Of a stretch of 61,922 bases of DNA, positions 5,585 to 14,565 are shown piece by piece. The DNA comes from a virus. Position 1 is the first letter of the stretch; each line of letters starts with the position of its first letter. The stretch covers positions 1 through 61,922 of the IMG/VR virus record IMGVR_UViG_3300032315_001592; one strand, given 5' to 3'. The position numbers and the translations under genes are program-made. The notes beneath the pieces are model-generated. The model did not search any database and had not been told where the DNA came from. It saw nothing but the letters and a program-made list of their open reading frames with translations.

Positions 5585-7834
5585 ATGCTCAAGTTCCTCT
5601 CCATCTGCTCCGGCATCGAAGCCGCCAGTGTCGCCTTTGCCCCTCTGGGCTGGGAGGCGCTGGCCTTCGCGGAAATTGAGCCCTTCCCCTGCGCGGTTCT
5701 GGCCCATCATTACCCGCAGGTGCCCAACCTAGGCGATCTCACCCGCTGGCGCACTTGGCCCGCCGCGCTGCTCGTGCAGGTGCAGCTCCTCTGCGGCGGA
5801 ACGCCCTGCCAGGCCTTCTCCGTGGCTGGACTCCGCGCCTCCCTCGCGGACGATCGCGGCAATCTCTCTTTCATCTTCTGTGAACTCTATGCCCACATCA
5901 ACCACCTTCGCCGCGCAGCAGGACTTCCTCCCGCTCTTCTTCTCTGGGAAAACGTCCCCGGCGTCCTCTCCACCCACGACAACGCCTTCGGTTGTTTCCT
6001 TGCTGGCCTTGCCGGCGAAAGCGATGCGCTCCAGCCGCCAGGGGGAAAATGGGCGCACGCTGGTTATGTGTCTGGACCCTCGGCATCAATCGCTTACCGC
6101 ACCCTCGATGCCCAATATTTCGGACTGGCCCAACGACGCAAGCGTGTGTTCGTTGTCGCAAGTGCTGATCCCTCATTCGATCCCGCAACGGTTCTATTTG
6201 AGTTCACTGGCCTGCGCCGGGATACTCCGCCGCGCCGAGAAACGGGGCAAACAACTACCCACGACACTGCACCGTGCCTTACAAGCAGTGTCCGAGGCGT
6301 CGAACGACCCGGAGACACACGCGGCCAAGATCCCGTTGTCGCAGTCACCGCCGCCGAAACCGGCTCCGGTTTCTGGACCGATGACGGACTAGCCCGCCTC
6401 CGCGTCACCACAGCCCCCACGCAGCCGCAAACCATCGTGGCAGACATCGCAGGCACGCTCAATGCCAACGGCAAAGCCGCTGGCTCCGCCACCCAGCAAG
6501 ACGCCGATCAAGGACTCCTCATCCCCACCCTCGCCAACTGCCTCACACGACGCATGCACAAGGGGCCGAACACGACGCTGGACGAGGGGCAGAACACGAC
6601 GCTGGACGAGGGGCAGACGCTTCTCGTCGATGTAACGCACTCGTTACGCGCTGAAAGTTTCGACTCCTTCGAAGACGGCACCGGGCTCGACACCCCACTC
6701 GTCCCTATTCCCAGCAATGTAGTCCCGCCTTCAAGCGGTCTGGACGAATCACCCATCCCCTTCGACACCACCCAGATCACCTCCGCCGCCAACCGCAGCC
6801 AGCCCCGCGCTGGCGATCCCTGCCACCCACTCGCCGCTGGCGCTCACGCGCCCGCCATTGCATTCTCCGCCAAAGACCACGGAGCCGATGCCACCAACGA
6901 TCTCGCCCCCACCCTCCGCGCCGGCAATCACAACACCAGCCACCCCAATTCCGGCAACTGGCTCGCCGTCGCGTTCCCCGAACGCCTCAGCGGCACCCAG
7001 TGCGCCCGCGCCGAAGACCTCTCTCCCGTCCTCCAGGCTCACAATCCCACCGCCGTGGCATTCCCCGTCCAAGGTGACGGGGCCTCCGACCCCGTCTCAA
7101 ACCCCACTCCTTTTGCCTTCCAGCCCCGCATCGCCCGCAATGGTCGCGGCAGCACCGGCGATCTCGTCAACGCGCTCCAAGCGCAAAGCGGGCAAACCGG
7201 CAAAGGCGAAGCCGCCCCCTGCGTGGCCGTCCAGGAAGCCGTAGGCTTCAAACCGCGCCACTACCGCCACCCGCGCAAAGACGGCGCTGCATCTCCCATC
7301 TCTGGCCCTCTTACCTCCAATACTCAATTCGCCGGCGATTGCTCCCCACACGTCGCCTACACGTTGCACGGCACGCGTGAAGGCACGCGTGAAGTCGCCA
7401 CCCCCACCGATGCCGCCGGCACCATCCGCGAAGGAACCGGCTCCGCGATCCAAAACAGCAGCAACACCATTGTCACCCAGCCTCTGGCCTCTTATTTAGA
7501 AACCACTGCAAACAACAGCCAACCATCGTCAACCATCGCAAACGCGCCTCCGGCGCTCTGGCGCGTCCGCCGCCTCGTCTGCGAAGAATGCGAGCTCCTC
7601 CAAGGCTTCCCCATCGGCTACACTCTCCTACCCTCCAAAAGCGGACGCCTCCGCAAAGGTACCGACCTCGCCGAAACCATCGCCTACCTCGTCGCCCTCG
7701 GCTTCGACAAACAAACCGCCACCCTTTGCGCCCACAGCCCCGACGGCCCCCGCTACAAAGCCCTCGGCAATTCCTGGGCCGTCCCCTGCGCCCGCTGGAT
7801 CGGCCAGCGCATTGCCCAGCACCTCGCCCAATAA
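5585..7834 (+). CDS. C5-cytosine DNA methyltransferase with expanded repetitive target-recognition region
   Basis: 749 residues. Catalytic motifs: I (CSGIEAASVAF, near 8), IV with the nucleophile Cys75 (GGTPCQAFS), VI (ENVPG, 122-126), VIII (QRRKRVFVV, 183-191), IX (CEECELLQGFP) and X (YKALGNSWAVP). Between VIII and IX lie about 460 residues instead of the usual 100-200. They form roughly ten degenerate units of the pattern xxTLxAxx...xxLVAF (e.g. LAPTLRAGNHN, LVNALQAQSGQ, LSPVLQAHNPT). Within them are a tandem NTTLDEGQ pair and in-frame dispersed repeats at 6718, 7069 and 7501. It probably protects phage DNA from restriction, perhaps at several sequences. Confidence 0.9.
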   Translation: MLKFLSICSGIEAASVAFAPLGWEALAFAEIEPFPCAVLAHHYPQVPNLGDLTRWRTWPAALLVQVQLLCGGTPCQAFSVAGLRASLADDRGNLSFIFCELYAHINHLRRAAGLPPALLLWENVPGVLSTHDNAFGCFLAGLAGESDALQPPGGKWAHAGYVSGPSASIAYRTLDAQYFGLAQRRKRVFVVASADPSFDPATVLFEFTGLRRDTPPRRETGQTTTHDTAPCLTSSVRGVERPGDTRGQDPVVAVTAAETGSGFWTDDGLARLRVTTAPTQPQTIVADIAGTLNANGKAAGSATQQDADQGLLIPTLANCLTRRMHKGPNTTLDEGQNTTLDEGQTLLVDVTHSLRAESFDSFEDGTGLDTPLVPIPSNVVPPSSGLDESPIPFDTTQITSAANRSQPRAGDPCHPLAAGAHAPAIAFSAKDHGADATNDLAPTLRAGNHNTSHPNSGNWLAVAFPERLSGTQCARAEDLSPVLQAHNPTAVAFPVQGDGASDPVSNPTPFAFQPRIARNGRGSTGDLVNALQAQSGQTGKGEAAPCVAVQEAVGFKPRHYRHPRKDGAASPISGPLTSNTQFAGDCSPHVAYTLHGTREGTREVATPTDAAGTIREGTGSAIQNSSNTIVTQPLASYLETTANNSQPSSTIANAPPALWRVRRLVCEECELLQGFPIGYTLLPSKSGRLRKGTDLAETIAYLVALGFDKQTATLCAHSPDGPRYKALGNSWAVPCARWIGQRIAQHLAQ

Positions 7835-7863
7835 TCATCCCAGCCCTGTCTGCTCATCTCTGG

Positions 7864-7898
7864 TCATTCCCTTGCTCCTTCATTCCTTTGCCAAAAAT
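7864..7898 (+). repeat. Dispersed repeat R2 (CATTCCCTTGCTCC...TTGCCAAAA)
   Basis: An asymmetric repeat of about 35 bp: CATTCCCTTGCTCC then TTCATTCCTTTGCCAAAA. Other copies, all on the + strand, are at 14589 (partial), 22850, 36317 (partial), 43366, 45441, 46761, 48966, 56005 and 60665. Where it lies in leftward genes it is read in one frame as GKGMKEQGN. Confidence 0.9.
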
Positions 7899-7916
7899 GA
7901 AACCGACTTCCCTCCC

Positions 7917-8753
7917 ATGAGCACCTGGTCCCCCTCCAACGAACAACGCAACAGCGAACGCTTCTGGCGCACCGCTCCGCCCGATCCCACCCAGCTCCCA
8001 GCCGCCGCTGAAGTCCCCTATTTCCGCCCCGGTCACCAGCGCGTTCTCATGCCGCATGATTTCATGCCCGTGGGCGAGCACACCCGCAAGCACCTCCATG
8101 CCGTGCCGGCGGCGTACCTCCAGTGGGTCAATGCCCAGCCCTGGGCGCAAGACTGGCCGCACTGGCAGCCCGTAGCGGATTACCTCACGCGTTTCCCTCT
8201 GCCCGCAGATTTGCCGCCCACGCCCGCCATCATTTTTGTGTCACCGCTGGAGCCCCGCACGCCCACGCAGCAGTGGCCGTGGTCCTCCATGGCTACACTG
8301 CACACCCTGCCCGGCTACGAGGATCGACTCCACGCCTTCGCTCTCGGCGCTCTCGGACTGCAGCGCCGTTGGTTCCAGCGCCATTACGGGGATCTGCCGC
8401 ACTACGAACTCCACGAGGTCGGTCAGCAACGCGCCCTGCGCCACGGGGCCGATCTCGCCACGCGCTCGGAGGTTGCCGATCACCTGCGGCAGTGGCGTGC
8501 CACCGGCGGCGTGGCCGCGCCTCTCGTGCGGGTCGAGCCCGATGGCACCCATCGCTGCACCAAGCACTGCTACGCCGATCTCAAGGACGCCCAGACCGCC
8601 ATCAATGAACGGCTCAAAGGCAGCAGCCATGCCGCCAGCCACCAGCGCCAGTACGGCGCGCAGCCCCGGCGCTACCGCCACAACGCGCCCGATTTTCTCC
8701 GCGCCTACCTCTGCCCCCTCTGCGGTTTCCATCACATCACCTCCAAACCCTAA
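7917..8753 (+). CDS. DUF3820-like N-terminus and Cys-containing C-terminus, unknown function
   Basis: 278 residues from ATG 7917. Residues about 42-80 (MPHDFMPVGEHTRKHLHAVP, then AAYLQWV) resemble the 'MPFGKYKGKPLxxVPxxYLxWL' motif of DUF3820 and exonuclease X C-termini. The middle has FVSPLEPRTP and a helical region. The C-terminus carries YLCPLCGFHH, half of a zinc site. Its position in the replication block suggests a DNA-processing role, but only the short motif supports this. The start follows an R2 repeat. Confidence 0.6.
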   Translation: MSTWSPSNEQRNSERFWRTAPPDPTQLPAAAEVPYFRPGHQRVLMPHDFMPVGEHTRKHLHAVPAAYLQWVNAQPWAQDWPHWQPVADYLTRFPLPADLPPTPAIIFVSPLEPRTPTQQWPWSSMATLHTLPGYEDRLHAFALGALGLQRRWFQRHYGDLPHYELHEVGQQRALRHGADLATRSEVADHLRQWRATGGVAAPLVRVEPDGTHRCTKHCYADLKDAQTAINERLKGSSHAASHQRQYGAQPRRYRHNAPDFLRAYLCPLCGFHHITSKP

Positions 8754-8775
8754 ACCTCATTCACCCACTGCCTCC

Positions 8776-9516
8776 ATGACGACTCCCACCGTTCCCACCG
8801 CTACCACCGACGTTCACCTCGCCCATTACATCGCCGTGCTGCACACCTGCAAGGCCTGGCGCATCTCCGTCAAAACCCTGCTCCTGCTGCTGCGCATCGC
8901 CCGCAAGGGCGACAAAGGACTCAGCACGGCCAATCTCACCCCCAGCCAGCGCATCTCCATGCGTCTCAATCGCCCCTGGGATCGCCACGGCATCCAGCTC
9001 CGGGAGGATCACGGACCCAAACCGCGCGGCCCTCAGTCCTGGCGGCGCTACTACACGCCCCCGGCTTTTTTAGATCGCTTATGCCCCTTGAGTGCGTTGG
9101 ATCACTCATTGGCTATGACCACTCCGCCTCTCGGTCCTGCGCAGGCTCACACCCTGCTGCATCGCTTGCAGGCCCTGACAGCCACGGGGCTCACCGGCTG
9201 CCACCTTTCCACCATCATTCATGCCGCCCGTCCGCACGGATTGCTGCGCTCCCGCCAGTGTGCCGAAAACCTCCCGTGGAGCCGGGCCGATGAAATGCGC
9301 GGCTCCGCCATGATCCCCACGCTCAATGAGCTGCTCAAACTCGGCATCATCACCGCCACCGTTCACGCCTCTGCCATCGGGACCAATCTCCACCTGATCA
9401 CCCAGCCCGCCGTGCGCGACTGGCTGCTGGATGTCTCCCTGCCCTGGCCCGTCCTCATTCCTCAGTTGCCTCTTCCCACCACCAAAACCCCCAAGCCCAT
9501 CCACCTCCTGCCATGA
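8776..9516 (+). CDS. Hypothetical protein, two helical domains
   Basis: 246 residues, ATG 8776 to TGA 9514-9516, overlapping the next ATG (ATGA). An N-terminal segment (LKTLLLLLRIARKGDKGLS ... ISMRLNRPW) and a C-terminal segment (NELLKLGIITATVH) look like winged-helix halves; both are rich in Arg and Pro. No family is recognised. Tight coupling with the next two genes suggests one operon. Confidence 0.65.
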   Translation: MTTPTVPTATTDVHLAHYIAVLHTCKAWRISVKTLLLLLRIARKGDKGLSTANLTPSQRISMRLNRPWDRHGIQLREDHGPKPRGPQSWRRYYTPPAFLDRLCPLSALDHSLAMTTPPLGPAQAHTLLHRLQALTATGLTGCHLSTIIHAARPHGLLRSRQCAENLPWSRADEMRGSAMIPTLNELLKLGIITATVHASAIGTNLHLITQPAVRDWLLDVSLPWPVLIPQLPLPTTKTPKPIHLLP

Positions 9517-9770
9517 TTGACGACCTCTGCGATCTCTCCCTTGAAGCCCTGCTCAAGCTCAACCGCTACCCCGGCGGGCGCGGCCAGTGCCAGCGCATGG
9601 CCATTGTCGGCCTCAATTTCACCCACATGGCCGCCCTCGAATCCGCCGGCTACGCCACCAGCACCTCCGGCGGCAGCAACCGCCAGCCCATCTACACCAT
9701 CACCGAGCGCGGCGAAACCCTCGTGCGCAACTTCGTGGCCTTGGCCCGTCAGGAGGGCGTAAAAGCATGA
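9513..9770 (+). CDS. Small winged-helix-like protein
   Basis: 85 residues. LEALLKLNRYPG, MAIVGLNFTHMAALESAGYATS and a beta-wing (RQPIYTITERGETLVRNFV) match the shape of PadR/MarR-like small winged helices, in which YxITxxGxxL is the wing and last helix. It overlaps both neighbours by ATGA, so its translation is coupled to the methyltransferase that follows. A regulator or accessory factor is inferred. Confidence 0.6.
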   Translation: MIDDLCDLSLEALLKLNRYPGGRGQCQRMAIVGLNFTHMAALESAGYATSTSGGSNRQPIYTITERGETLVRNFVALARQEGVKA

Positions 9771-11122
9771 CATCTCCCGTCACCATTATCAACGACTGCG
9801 CCCTTTCTGCGTTGCGCACATTGCGCAGCAACAGCGTTGACTGCATCATCACCAGTCCACCGTACTGGGGACTGCGCGACTACGGCATTCCTCCCACCGA
9901 TTGGCCCGCCTGCAGTTACATTCCCATGCCCGGACTCGATCCCATTCAAGTCCCGGCCGAAACCTCCTGCCTTGGCTTGGAGCCCACCCTCCACGCCTTC
10001 CTCGCCCACATCACCCTGATATTTAACGAATGCCGCCGCGTCCTCAAGCCCACCGGCTCCTGCTGGGTCAACATGGGTGACAGCTACGCGGGTTCATGGG
10101 GCAGCCAAGGGCGTGATTACAGCGGCGTGGGCGTGTCCGCGCTTTCGTCTTGCCAAGTTGCGGCCAGTGCTCGCAAGCAATCAAATACGGGCAGTATTGA
10201 GCAGGGGACTGGACTTAAAACCAAAGACCTCATCGGCCAGCCCTGGCGCGTCGCCTTCGCCCTCCAAGCCTCCGGCTGGTACCTCCGCCAAGACAACATC
10301 TGGCACAAACCCAATCCCATGCCCGAGTCCATCCGCGATCGCGCCACCAAATCCCACGAATACGTCTTCCACCTCACCAAATCCGAACGCTACTACTTCG
10401 ACCTCGCCGCCTGGGCCGAGCCCGCCAGTGAAGGCACCCATCCACGCCGCGCTGGCAATGGCATCCCCAAACCCAGTGGCTGGGCCACGGAAAGCAGTGA
10501 TCATTCCGCGATCAGTCACAATCAAGGAACTCGGCGCAAACCTCTCCCAGCACCCGACTGCATGACCAAAAACAACGCCAGTATGGACGCCAGCCTGTCC
10601 ATCATGCCCCTCACCCGCAACAAACGCAGCGTCTGGACCGTCCCCACCGTGGCCTATTCGGAGGCTCACTACGCCACCTATCCCCCGCGCCTCATCACGC
10701 CTCCCATGCTCGCCACCACCAGCGCCAAAGGCTGCTGCAGCGCATGCGGCAAGCCTTGGGGGCGCATCGTCGAGAAAACCGACACGCCAAATCCCTCCTT
10801 CAACGGCTCTACCTTCGACACCGGCAAAACCGGCACCCGACCCACCGCCAACATCGAGCGCACCCAAAAAGGCGAACGCTACGTCAATCAGCCCACCGAC
10901 CACTGGCAGCCCACCTGCGCTTGCTCCCAGTCCTTCACTGATCCAGTGCCCGTCATTCCCGCCGTTGTCCTCGACATCTTCGGCGGCTCCGGCACCACCG
11001 CGCAAGTCGCCCTCGAACACGTCCGCCATGCCATCCTCATCGAGCGCGGCCCCCACAACATCGCCCTCATCCACAAACGCCTATCCCCATTTCTCGCCGC
11101 CCCCGTGCTGCCTCTTGCCTGA
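9767..11122 (+). CDS. Amino-DNA methyltransferase (beta class, TSPPYW)
   Basis: 451 residues. Motif IV is TSPPYWGLRDYG (catalytic PPY at 31-33) and motif I lies near the C-terminus as DIFGGSGTTAQVA, the permuted order of beta-class N4-cytosine/N6-adenine enzymes. FNECRRVLKPTGSCWVNMGDSY follows the usual core pattern (RVLKPTGSCWVNMGDSY). A knuckle-type insert has Cys residues (CCSACGKPW and later CAC). N4 and N6 specificity cannot be told apart from sequence. With the C5 enzyme (5585) and the NPPW enzyme (55092) it makes three phage DNA methylases, probably anti-restriction. Confidence 0.88.
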   Translation: MTSPVTIINDCALSALRTLRSNSVDCIITSPPYWGLRDYGIPPTDWPACSYIPMPGLDPIQVPAETSCLGLEPTLHAFLAHITLIFNECRRVLKPTGSCWVNMGDSYAGSWGSQGRDYSGVGVSALSSCQVAASARKQSNTGSIEQGTGLKTKDLIGQPWRVAFALQASGWYLRQDNIWHKPNPMPESIRDRATKSHEYVFHLTKSERYYFDLAAWAEPASEGTHPRRAGNGIPKPSGWATESSDHSAISHNQGTRRKPLPAPDCMTKNNASMDASLSIMPLTRNKRSVWTVPTVAYSEAHYATYPPRLITPPMLATTSAKGCCSACGKPWGRIVEKTDTPNPSFNGSTFDTGKTGTRPTANIERTQKGERYVNQPTDHWQPTCACSQSFTDPVPVIPAVVLDIFGGSGTTAQVALEHVRHAILIERGPHNIALIHKRLSPFLAAPVLPLA

Positions 11123-11143
11123 GTCTTTCCCAGTATCCATCCC

Positions 11144-11587
11144 ATGAAACGCTACCGCAAACTTCAAAAACCTTTCAGTCCCAAAAAGCAAGTTCTGACA
11201 CTTTCGCGCCAGTTGGCATCCGTCAAAGCCCAGCACTCAGCCGCCTGCCAGCAAGTCATTGCCTTGGAGGGTGCAAAACAAACAGCGGTGGAAAAAGCAT
11301 ACACCCTCAAAGAAGAGAATACTCAACTGCGCCAGTTGAATGACTCAATGATCCAGCCGGTGTTGTCTCAATTTCGCCATGCCAGCTTTGATCACGACCC
11401 AAACAAAATGGTCAAATCTTGGAGGCTTACAGGACAGTTTGCTTTAGGCATCAATGTCGATGTTGGAAATGTAATCATACGGGAAACACATCCAGACGCC
11501 CGCGCTGCCTGCATTGAAAGCATCGCCTGTTATTTTTCCCGGCAGGTTTACGAAGCCGCCAAAAAATCCCTTAGCATCATCCCATGA
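11144..11587 (+). CDS. Hypothetical coiled-coil protein
   Basis: 147 residues. The first half is basic, then a coiled coil (about 20-70: LSRQLASVKAQHSAACQQV and LKEENTQLRQLNDS). The second half is globular. Codon use is less GC-rich than its neighbours. It begins directly after TATCCATCCC and its stop overlaps the next ATG. Function unknown. Confidence 0.65.
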   Translation: MKRYRKLQKPFSPKKQVLTLSRQLASVKAQHSAACQQVIALEGAKQTAVEKAYTLKEENTQLRQLNDSMIQPVLSQFRHASFDHDPNKMVKSWRLTGQFALGINVDVGNVIIRETHPDARAACIESIACYFSRQVYEAAKKSLSIIP

Positions 11588-11730
11588 ACCAATGCCCCGC
11601 CTATTTCCGCGTCCCCACCCGCTGGTGCCGCCAGTACTGCTTCTGCACCCGTGAACTCGGACACCCCGGCTTTTGCCAGTCCAGCCACTACGGCTGGCCC
11701 TTCCCCTGGCTCCACTCCCACTCCTCCTAA
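11584..11730 (+). CDS. Small Cys/aromatic-rich protein
   Basis: 48 residues, ATG 11584 to TAA 11728-11730, with ATGA overlap to the gene before. Five Cys (CPAYF, WCRQYCFC, GFCQ) and many Trp/Tyr/Phe suggest a small metal-bound or disulfide fold. Similar tiny 'CPxYFRxxxRWCRQY' proteins occur in phages from memory, but no family is named. Translational coupling is the main support that it is real. Confidence 0.5.
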   Translation: MNQCPAYFRVPTRWCRQYCFCTRELGHPGFCQSSHYGWPFPWLHSHSS

Positions 11731-11774
11731 TCCCTATTTTTCACCGCCCATTTTTTTGCCGACATCCAGTCCCC

Positions 11775-12155
11775 ATGAAATTCCCCATTCAACCCAGTCG
11801 CCGCTTTTCCCACTTTGAGATCGCAGGACTCGACACCCTTCCCACCGTCGGCACCCAAATCGCCGATCGCTGCGCCATGCACTGGGAAACCACCCTGCGC
11901 CCTTGGCTGGAGTCCCAAGAATGCGGCATGCCCACTCCAGAAACCCTGCGCAACCACGGCACCTGGCTCATCCCTCATTTCAGCCAGCACCGCGGACTCG
12001 ATCACAAGCTCTTTCGCTGGCGCGGCGTCATTGCCTTCGAAGGCTGGTTTGATGCCGCCCTCGGCCAGCACATCATCCATCCCCACACTCCCACCACGCC
12101 CCTCCCGTGGCAACAAAAGCCCGAACGCTGGACTCCTGAAATCCTACAATCCTAA
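11775..12155 (+). CDS. Hypothetical protein
   Basis: 126 residues from ATG 11775, just after an R1 repeat (11731-11760). It is Trp- and His-rich (HWETTLRPWLE, TWLIPHFSQHRGLDHKLF) with no signal peptide or membrane span. It stands alone between two R1 copies. No family is recognised. Confidence 0.55.
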   Translation: MKFPIQPSRRFSHFEIAGLDTLPTVGTQIADRCAMHWETTLRPWLESQECGMPTPETLRNHGTWLIPHFSQHRGLDHKLFRWRGVIAFEGWFDAALGQHIIHPHTPTTPLPWQQKPERWTPEILQS

Positions 12156-12203
12156 TCCTCATTTTTCACCGCCCATCTTTTACCAGCCTCCGGTCCCCAC
12201 TTC

Positions 12204-12767
12204 ATGAAACCCCAGGAACCCACCGAACACGCCGAGCAGTGCGCCGTCATCACCTGGGCGTCTCACAACACCGCCAAATGGCCCGCCCTGCACCTGCTCT
12301 ACGCCGTCCCCAACGGCGCGTTCTTCGGCTCCGAAACCAAACTCCTCAAAACCGGCAAAAAACTCCCCGTCGCCGCCATCCGCGCCCGCAAACTCAAAGC
12401 CGAAGGCCTCAAAGAAGGCGTGCCGGATCTCTGCCTGCCCGTCCGCAGTCACTCCCACGCCGGACTCTACATCGAGCTCAAACGCCGCACCCTCGGCCGC
12501 CCCAGCCCCATGCAGGACTGGTGGCGCTCGGCCCTGCTTGCCTCCGGCTACCACTGCGTCCTTTGCCACGGGGCCGATTCCGCCATGACCGCCCTCCGCT
12601 CTTACCTTGCCGACTGCGCGCCCCTCACCCTGCCACCCTTCCCAGCCCTCAAACCCAAAACCAAAACCAATCCTAAACAGCCCCGCGCCCGCAAAGCGCC
12701 TGGCGTCCCGCGTGCTCCCCGTCGTCCCGTGTTCCTCACGCCGCCAGCCCTGCATCCTCTGAGTTGA
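12204..12767 (+). CDS. VRR-NUC domain nuclease
   Basis: 187 residues. The VRR-NUC pattern covers residues 8-135: EHAEQCAVITWA, LLYAVPNGAF, GLKEGVPDLCLPV (catalytic Asp) and LYIELKRR (catalytic Glu and Lys), then QDWWRSALLASGYHCVLCHG. The Lys/Pro/Arg-rich tail (about 150-187) is probably disordered and DNA-binding. These enzymes are structure-specific endonucleases, often acting as phage resolvases. An R1 repeat lies just upstream. Confidence 0.88.
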   Translation: MKPQEPTEHAEQCAVITWASHNTAKWPALHLLYAVPNGAFFGSETKLLKTGKKLPVAAIRARKLKAEGLKEGVPDLCLPVRSHSHAGLYIELKRRTLGRPSPMQDWWRSALLASGYHCVLCHGADSAMTALRSYLADCAPLTLPPFPALKPKTKTNPKQPRARKAPGVPRAPRRPVFLTPPALHPLS

Positions 12768-12799
12768 CGAAATCGCTTTCGTCATTCAGTAGTCACCCC

Positions 12800-13195
12800 A
12801 TGGCCGACACCCCCGCTCCCCGCAAAACCGCCGCCAAGAAAAAGCCCACTGCCAAGAAAAAACGCGCCCGCACCCCGCAGCAGATCGAGGCGGAGCGCCG
12901 CTACGAAGAAAAACACCGCGCCGAGCGCCTGCAGCAGCAGTTCGAAAAGTACCAGAAAAGCCTCGCCACCCGCCGCGCCAAGCAGCTTGCCCGCAATCGC
13001 GCCCAAGGTCGCAGCCCGCGCCCCAAAGGAGCCAAAGCCCGCGTCGAGCTCTTCCTGCCCGCCTCTCGTCGCTGGCGCATCTTCACCCATCCGGACGGCA
13101 TCACGCGCCTGCACTTCACCAGCAAAAAAGGCTTCGAACTCGATGAACTCCAGCAGATCCTGCGCGAGTTTAAGGCGCTCAAGGTGCAGGCTTAA
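12800..13195 (+). CDS. Lys/Arg-rich small basic protein
   Basis: 131 residues from ATG 12800, which directly follows AGTAGTCACCCC; a TTG start at 12764 is possible. The first 40 residues are Lys/Ala/Pro-rich (AAKKKPTAKKKRA), then a helix rich in Arg and Gln and a small folded end (WRIFTHPDGITRLHFTS). It would bind nucleic acid. The 3' end overlaps the convergent gene by 17 bases. Confidence 0.55.
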   Translation: MADTPAPRKTAAKKKPTAKKKRARTPQQIEAERRYEEKHRAERLQQQFEKYQKSLATRRAKQLARNRAQGRSPRPKGAKARVELFLPASRRWRIFTHPDGITRLHFTSKKGFELDELQQILREFKALKVQA

Positions 13196-13805
13196 CCACC
13201 GCCGGCTCCCAATGCCTCCACCGCCACGGAAACAACCGCTGCGCCCCTTCCCTCACACACTGCCGTATTTTGTCATAGCACGGTGGGCCAGATCGGTCCC
13301 CATGCCCTTCCATCACCTGCGCCCGACCTTCCCCTCCGTCGATCCCCACCAGCAGCACCTCCGTGCAGCCCAGGTACCACGCCAAATGCACCGCCGGATC
13401 CGCGCTGCTCATCGCCCCATGCAGCCAGGTCATGGCTGCCATCTGCTCCCGTGAGCTATTCAAACATGCCTCCCGAAATGCGACGGAGGCTGGATGACAA
13501 TTGAACCGGATCACCTTGTCTGGCAAATGATGGCCATAAAGCAAGTTTCCCATGCGCGTCATATACGGCACCGCCCGCAGCCACTGCGTCGGCAGCGCCA
13601 AATGCTCCAGCATGTCCATCTGCGCGTCCCCAGACACCGAGTACGCCACCTCCGGCACCACCGCCGCCACCTGGTTCACGCCGATTCTCACCGCCCCCTC
13701 CAGCTGCGGACATCCCGCCGCCAACCACGCATCCAAACTCGGCCCCTTGCCAATGATCACCGCCGGCCGTCCCGCGTGTCGGTTGTTGAGTTCGGAAAAG
13801 GTCAT
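13179..13805 (-). CDS. DUF115 / MptE-like protein
   Basis: 208 residues from ATG 13805. The opening PAVIIGKGPSLD followed by VRIGVNQVA and VAYSVSGDAQ matches the DUF115/6-hydroxymethylpterin pyrophosphokinase MptE-like fold used in sugar (pseudaminic/sialic) transfer and motility accessory proteins. LVGIDGGEGRAQ is the second conserved block. It starts the leftward carbohydrate cassette with two methyltransferases and a glycosyltransferase. ATGA overlap with the gene before it couples their translation. A role in decorating virion or host glycans is inferred. Confidence 0.6.
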   Translation of the reverse strand: MTFSELNNRHAGRPAVIIGKGPSLDAWLAAGCPQLEGAVRIGVNQVAAVVPEVAYSVSGDAQMDMLEHLALPTQWLRAVPYMTRMGNLLYGHHLPDKVIRFNCHPASVAFREACLNSSREQMAAMTWLHGAMSSADPAVHLAWYLGCTEVLLVGIDGGEGRAQVMEGHGDRSGPPCYDKIRQCVREGAQRLFPWRWRHWEPAVVKPAP

Positions 13806-14194
13806 ATGCGTTGCAGTTGTTCCGCCGTTGGAGGTTGAAAGCCGCGCACCTTGCTCGCGCTCCGTTGATATTTGGCGATCCATTTGCCGCCGCCGGGCTT
13901 AACATTCCGCAGGCGTTCTTTTTTGGCTGCCCGTGACTCTTCGCGCTGCGCAAGTTGCTGCGCTCTCCTTTCAGCCTCCCACTTGGCTTTGTCGGCCAAC
14001 ACCTCAGCAATGCGCTTCTTTTCTTGTTCCTGCTTCATCTTGCGCTGCTCAAAGACATTCGGTGTCGTCACCACCACCGGCTTCACCGGAGGCGGCAGAA
14101 AAATCTCTAGCGCTGGCCTCATTACCATGGCCGCCTGCTTATTGCGCGGCTTCCATGCTGATTCTCGATGAGTCCAAAGCGTCTTGGATTTCAT
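13802..14194 (-). CDS. Hypothetical basic, helical protein
   Basis: 130 residues from ATG 14194. A long charged helix (about 60-105, EQEKKRIAEVLADKAKWEAE, RRAQQLAQREESRAAKK) follows a Pro/Val-rich linker (LPPPVKPVVVTTPNV). No domain is recognised. Its stop overlaps the DUF115-like start by four bases. Confidence 0.55.
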   Translation of the reverse strand: MKSKTLWTHRESAWKPRNKQAAMVMRPALEIFLPPPVKPVVVTTPNVFEQRKMKQEQEKKRIAEVLADKAKWEAERRAQQLAQREESRAAKKERLRNVKPGGGKWIAKYQRSASKVRGFQPPTAEQLQRI

Positions 14195-14202
14195 AAGTGC
14201 TC

Positions 14203-14565
14203 TCACTGAGAAATCAGCGTGTACCGCCGTTGATCGCGCACCTCCGCCCACTCTTGGTTTGTCAGCCCTCCCCAGGTAAAACCTTCTTCAAAAATCAAAG
14301 CTAGCAGTCCATTGTTATGTCGGCGAATCAGCACGCCTTTGTTGTAAGTTTGTCCGTGTTTGTATCCCCAACGCTGCTCTTCTCCAGCCTTAATGGGTGG
14401 TGCTATCTGCCGCGTCCGCAGCCAGTCGCGGCGGATCATCTGCTGCGTCAGCAAATGTCGCAACCACATCACCCACAAGCTTAGAATTACCGCACACAGC
14501 GCCAGTGCCGCCGTTCCCAGCAACAACCAGCCGATGATGTCCCAAGGGTCTAAAGTCGTTTTCAT
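14203..14565 (-). CDS. Single-span membrane protein
   Basis: 120 residues from ATG 14565. One strong membrane span (about 10-37: DIIGWLLLGTAALALCAVIL) is followed by a basic stretch (WLRHLL..RRDWLRTRQ), giving an N-out, C-in prediction, and then a soluble domain with GVLIRRHNNGLLALIFEE and LTNQEWAEVRDQ. A partial R2 repeat lies immediately upstream (14589-14611). Function unknown. Confidence 0.6.
   Translation of the reverse strand: MKTTLDPWDIIGWLLLGTAALALCAVILSLWVMWLRHLLTQQMIRRDWLRTRQIAPPIKAGEEQRWGYKHGQTYNKGVLIRRHNNGLLALIFEEGFTWGGLTNQEWAEVRDQRRYTLISQ

Noticed and set aside
12764-12799. TTG start for the basic protein at 12800
   Set aside because: The extension reads through the leader-type element AGTAGTCACCCC, and the ATG at 12800 directly abuts it as in several other genes.
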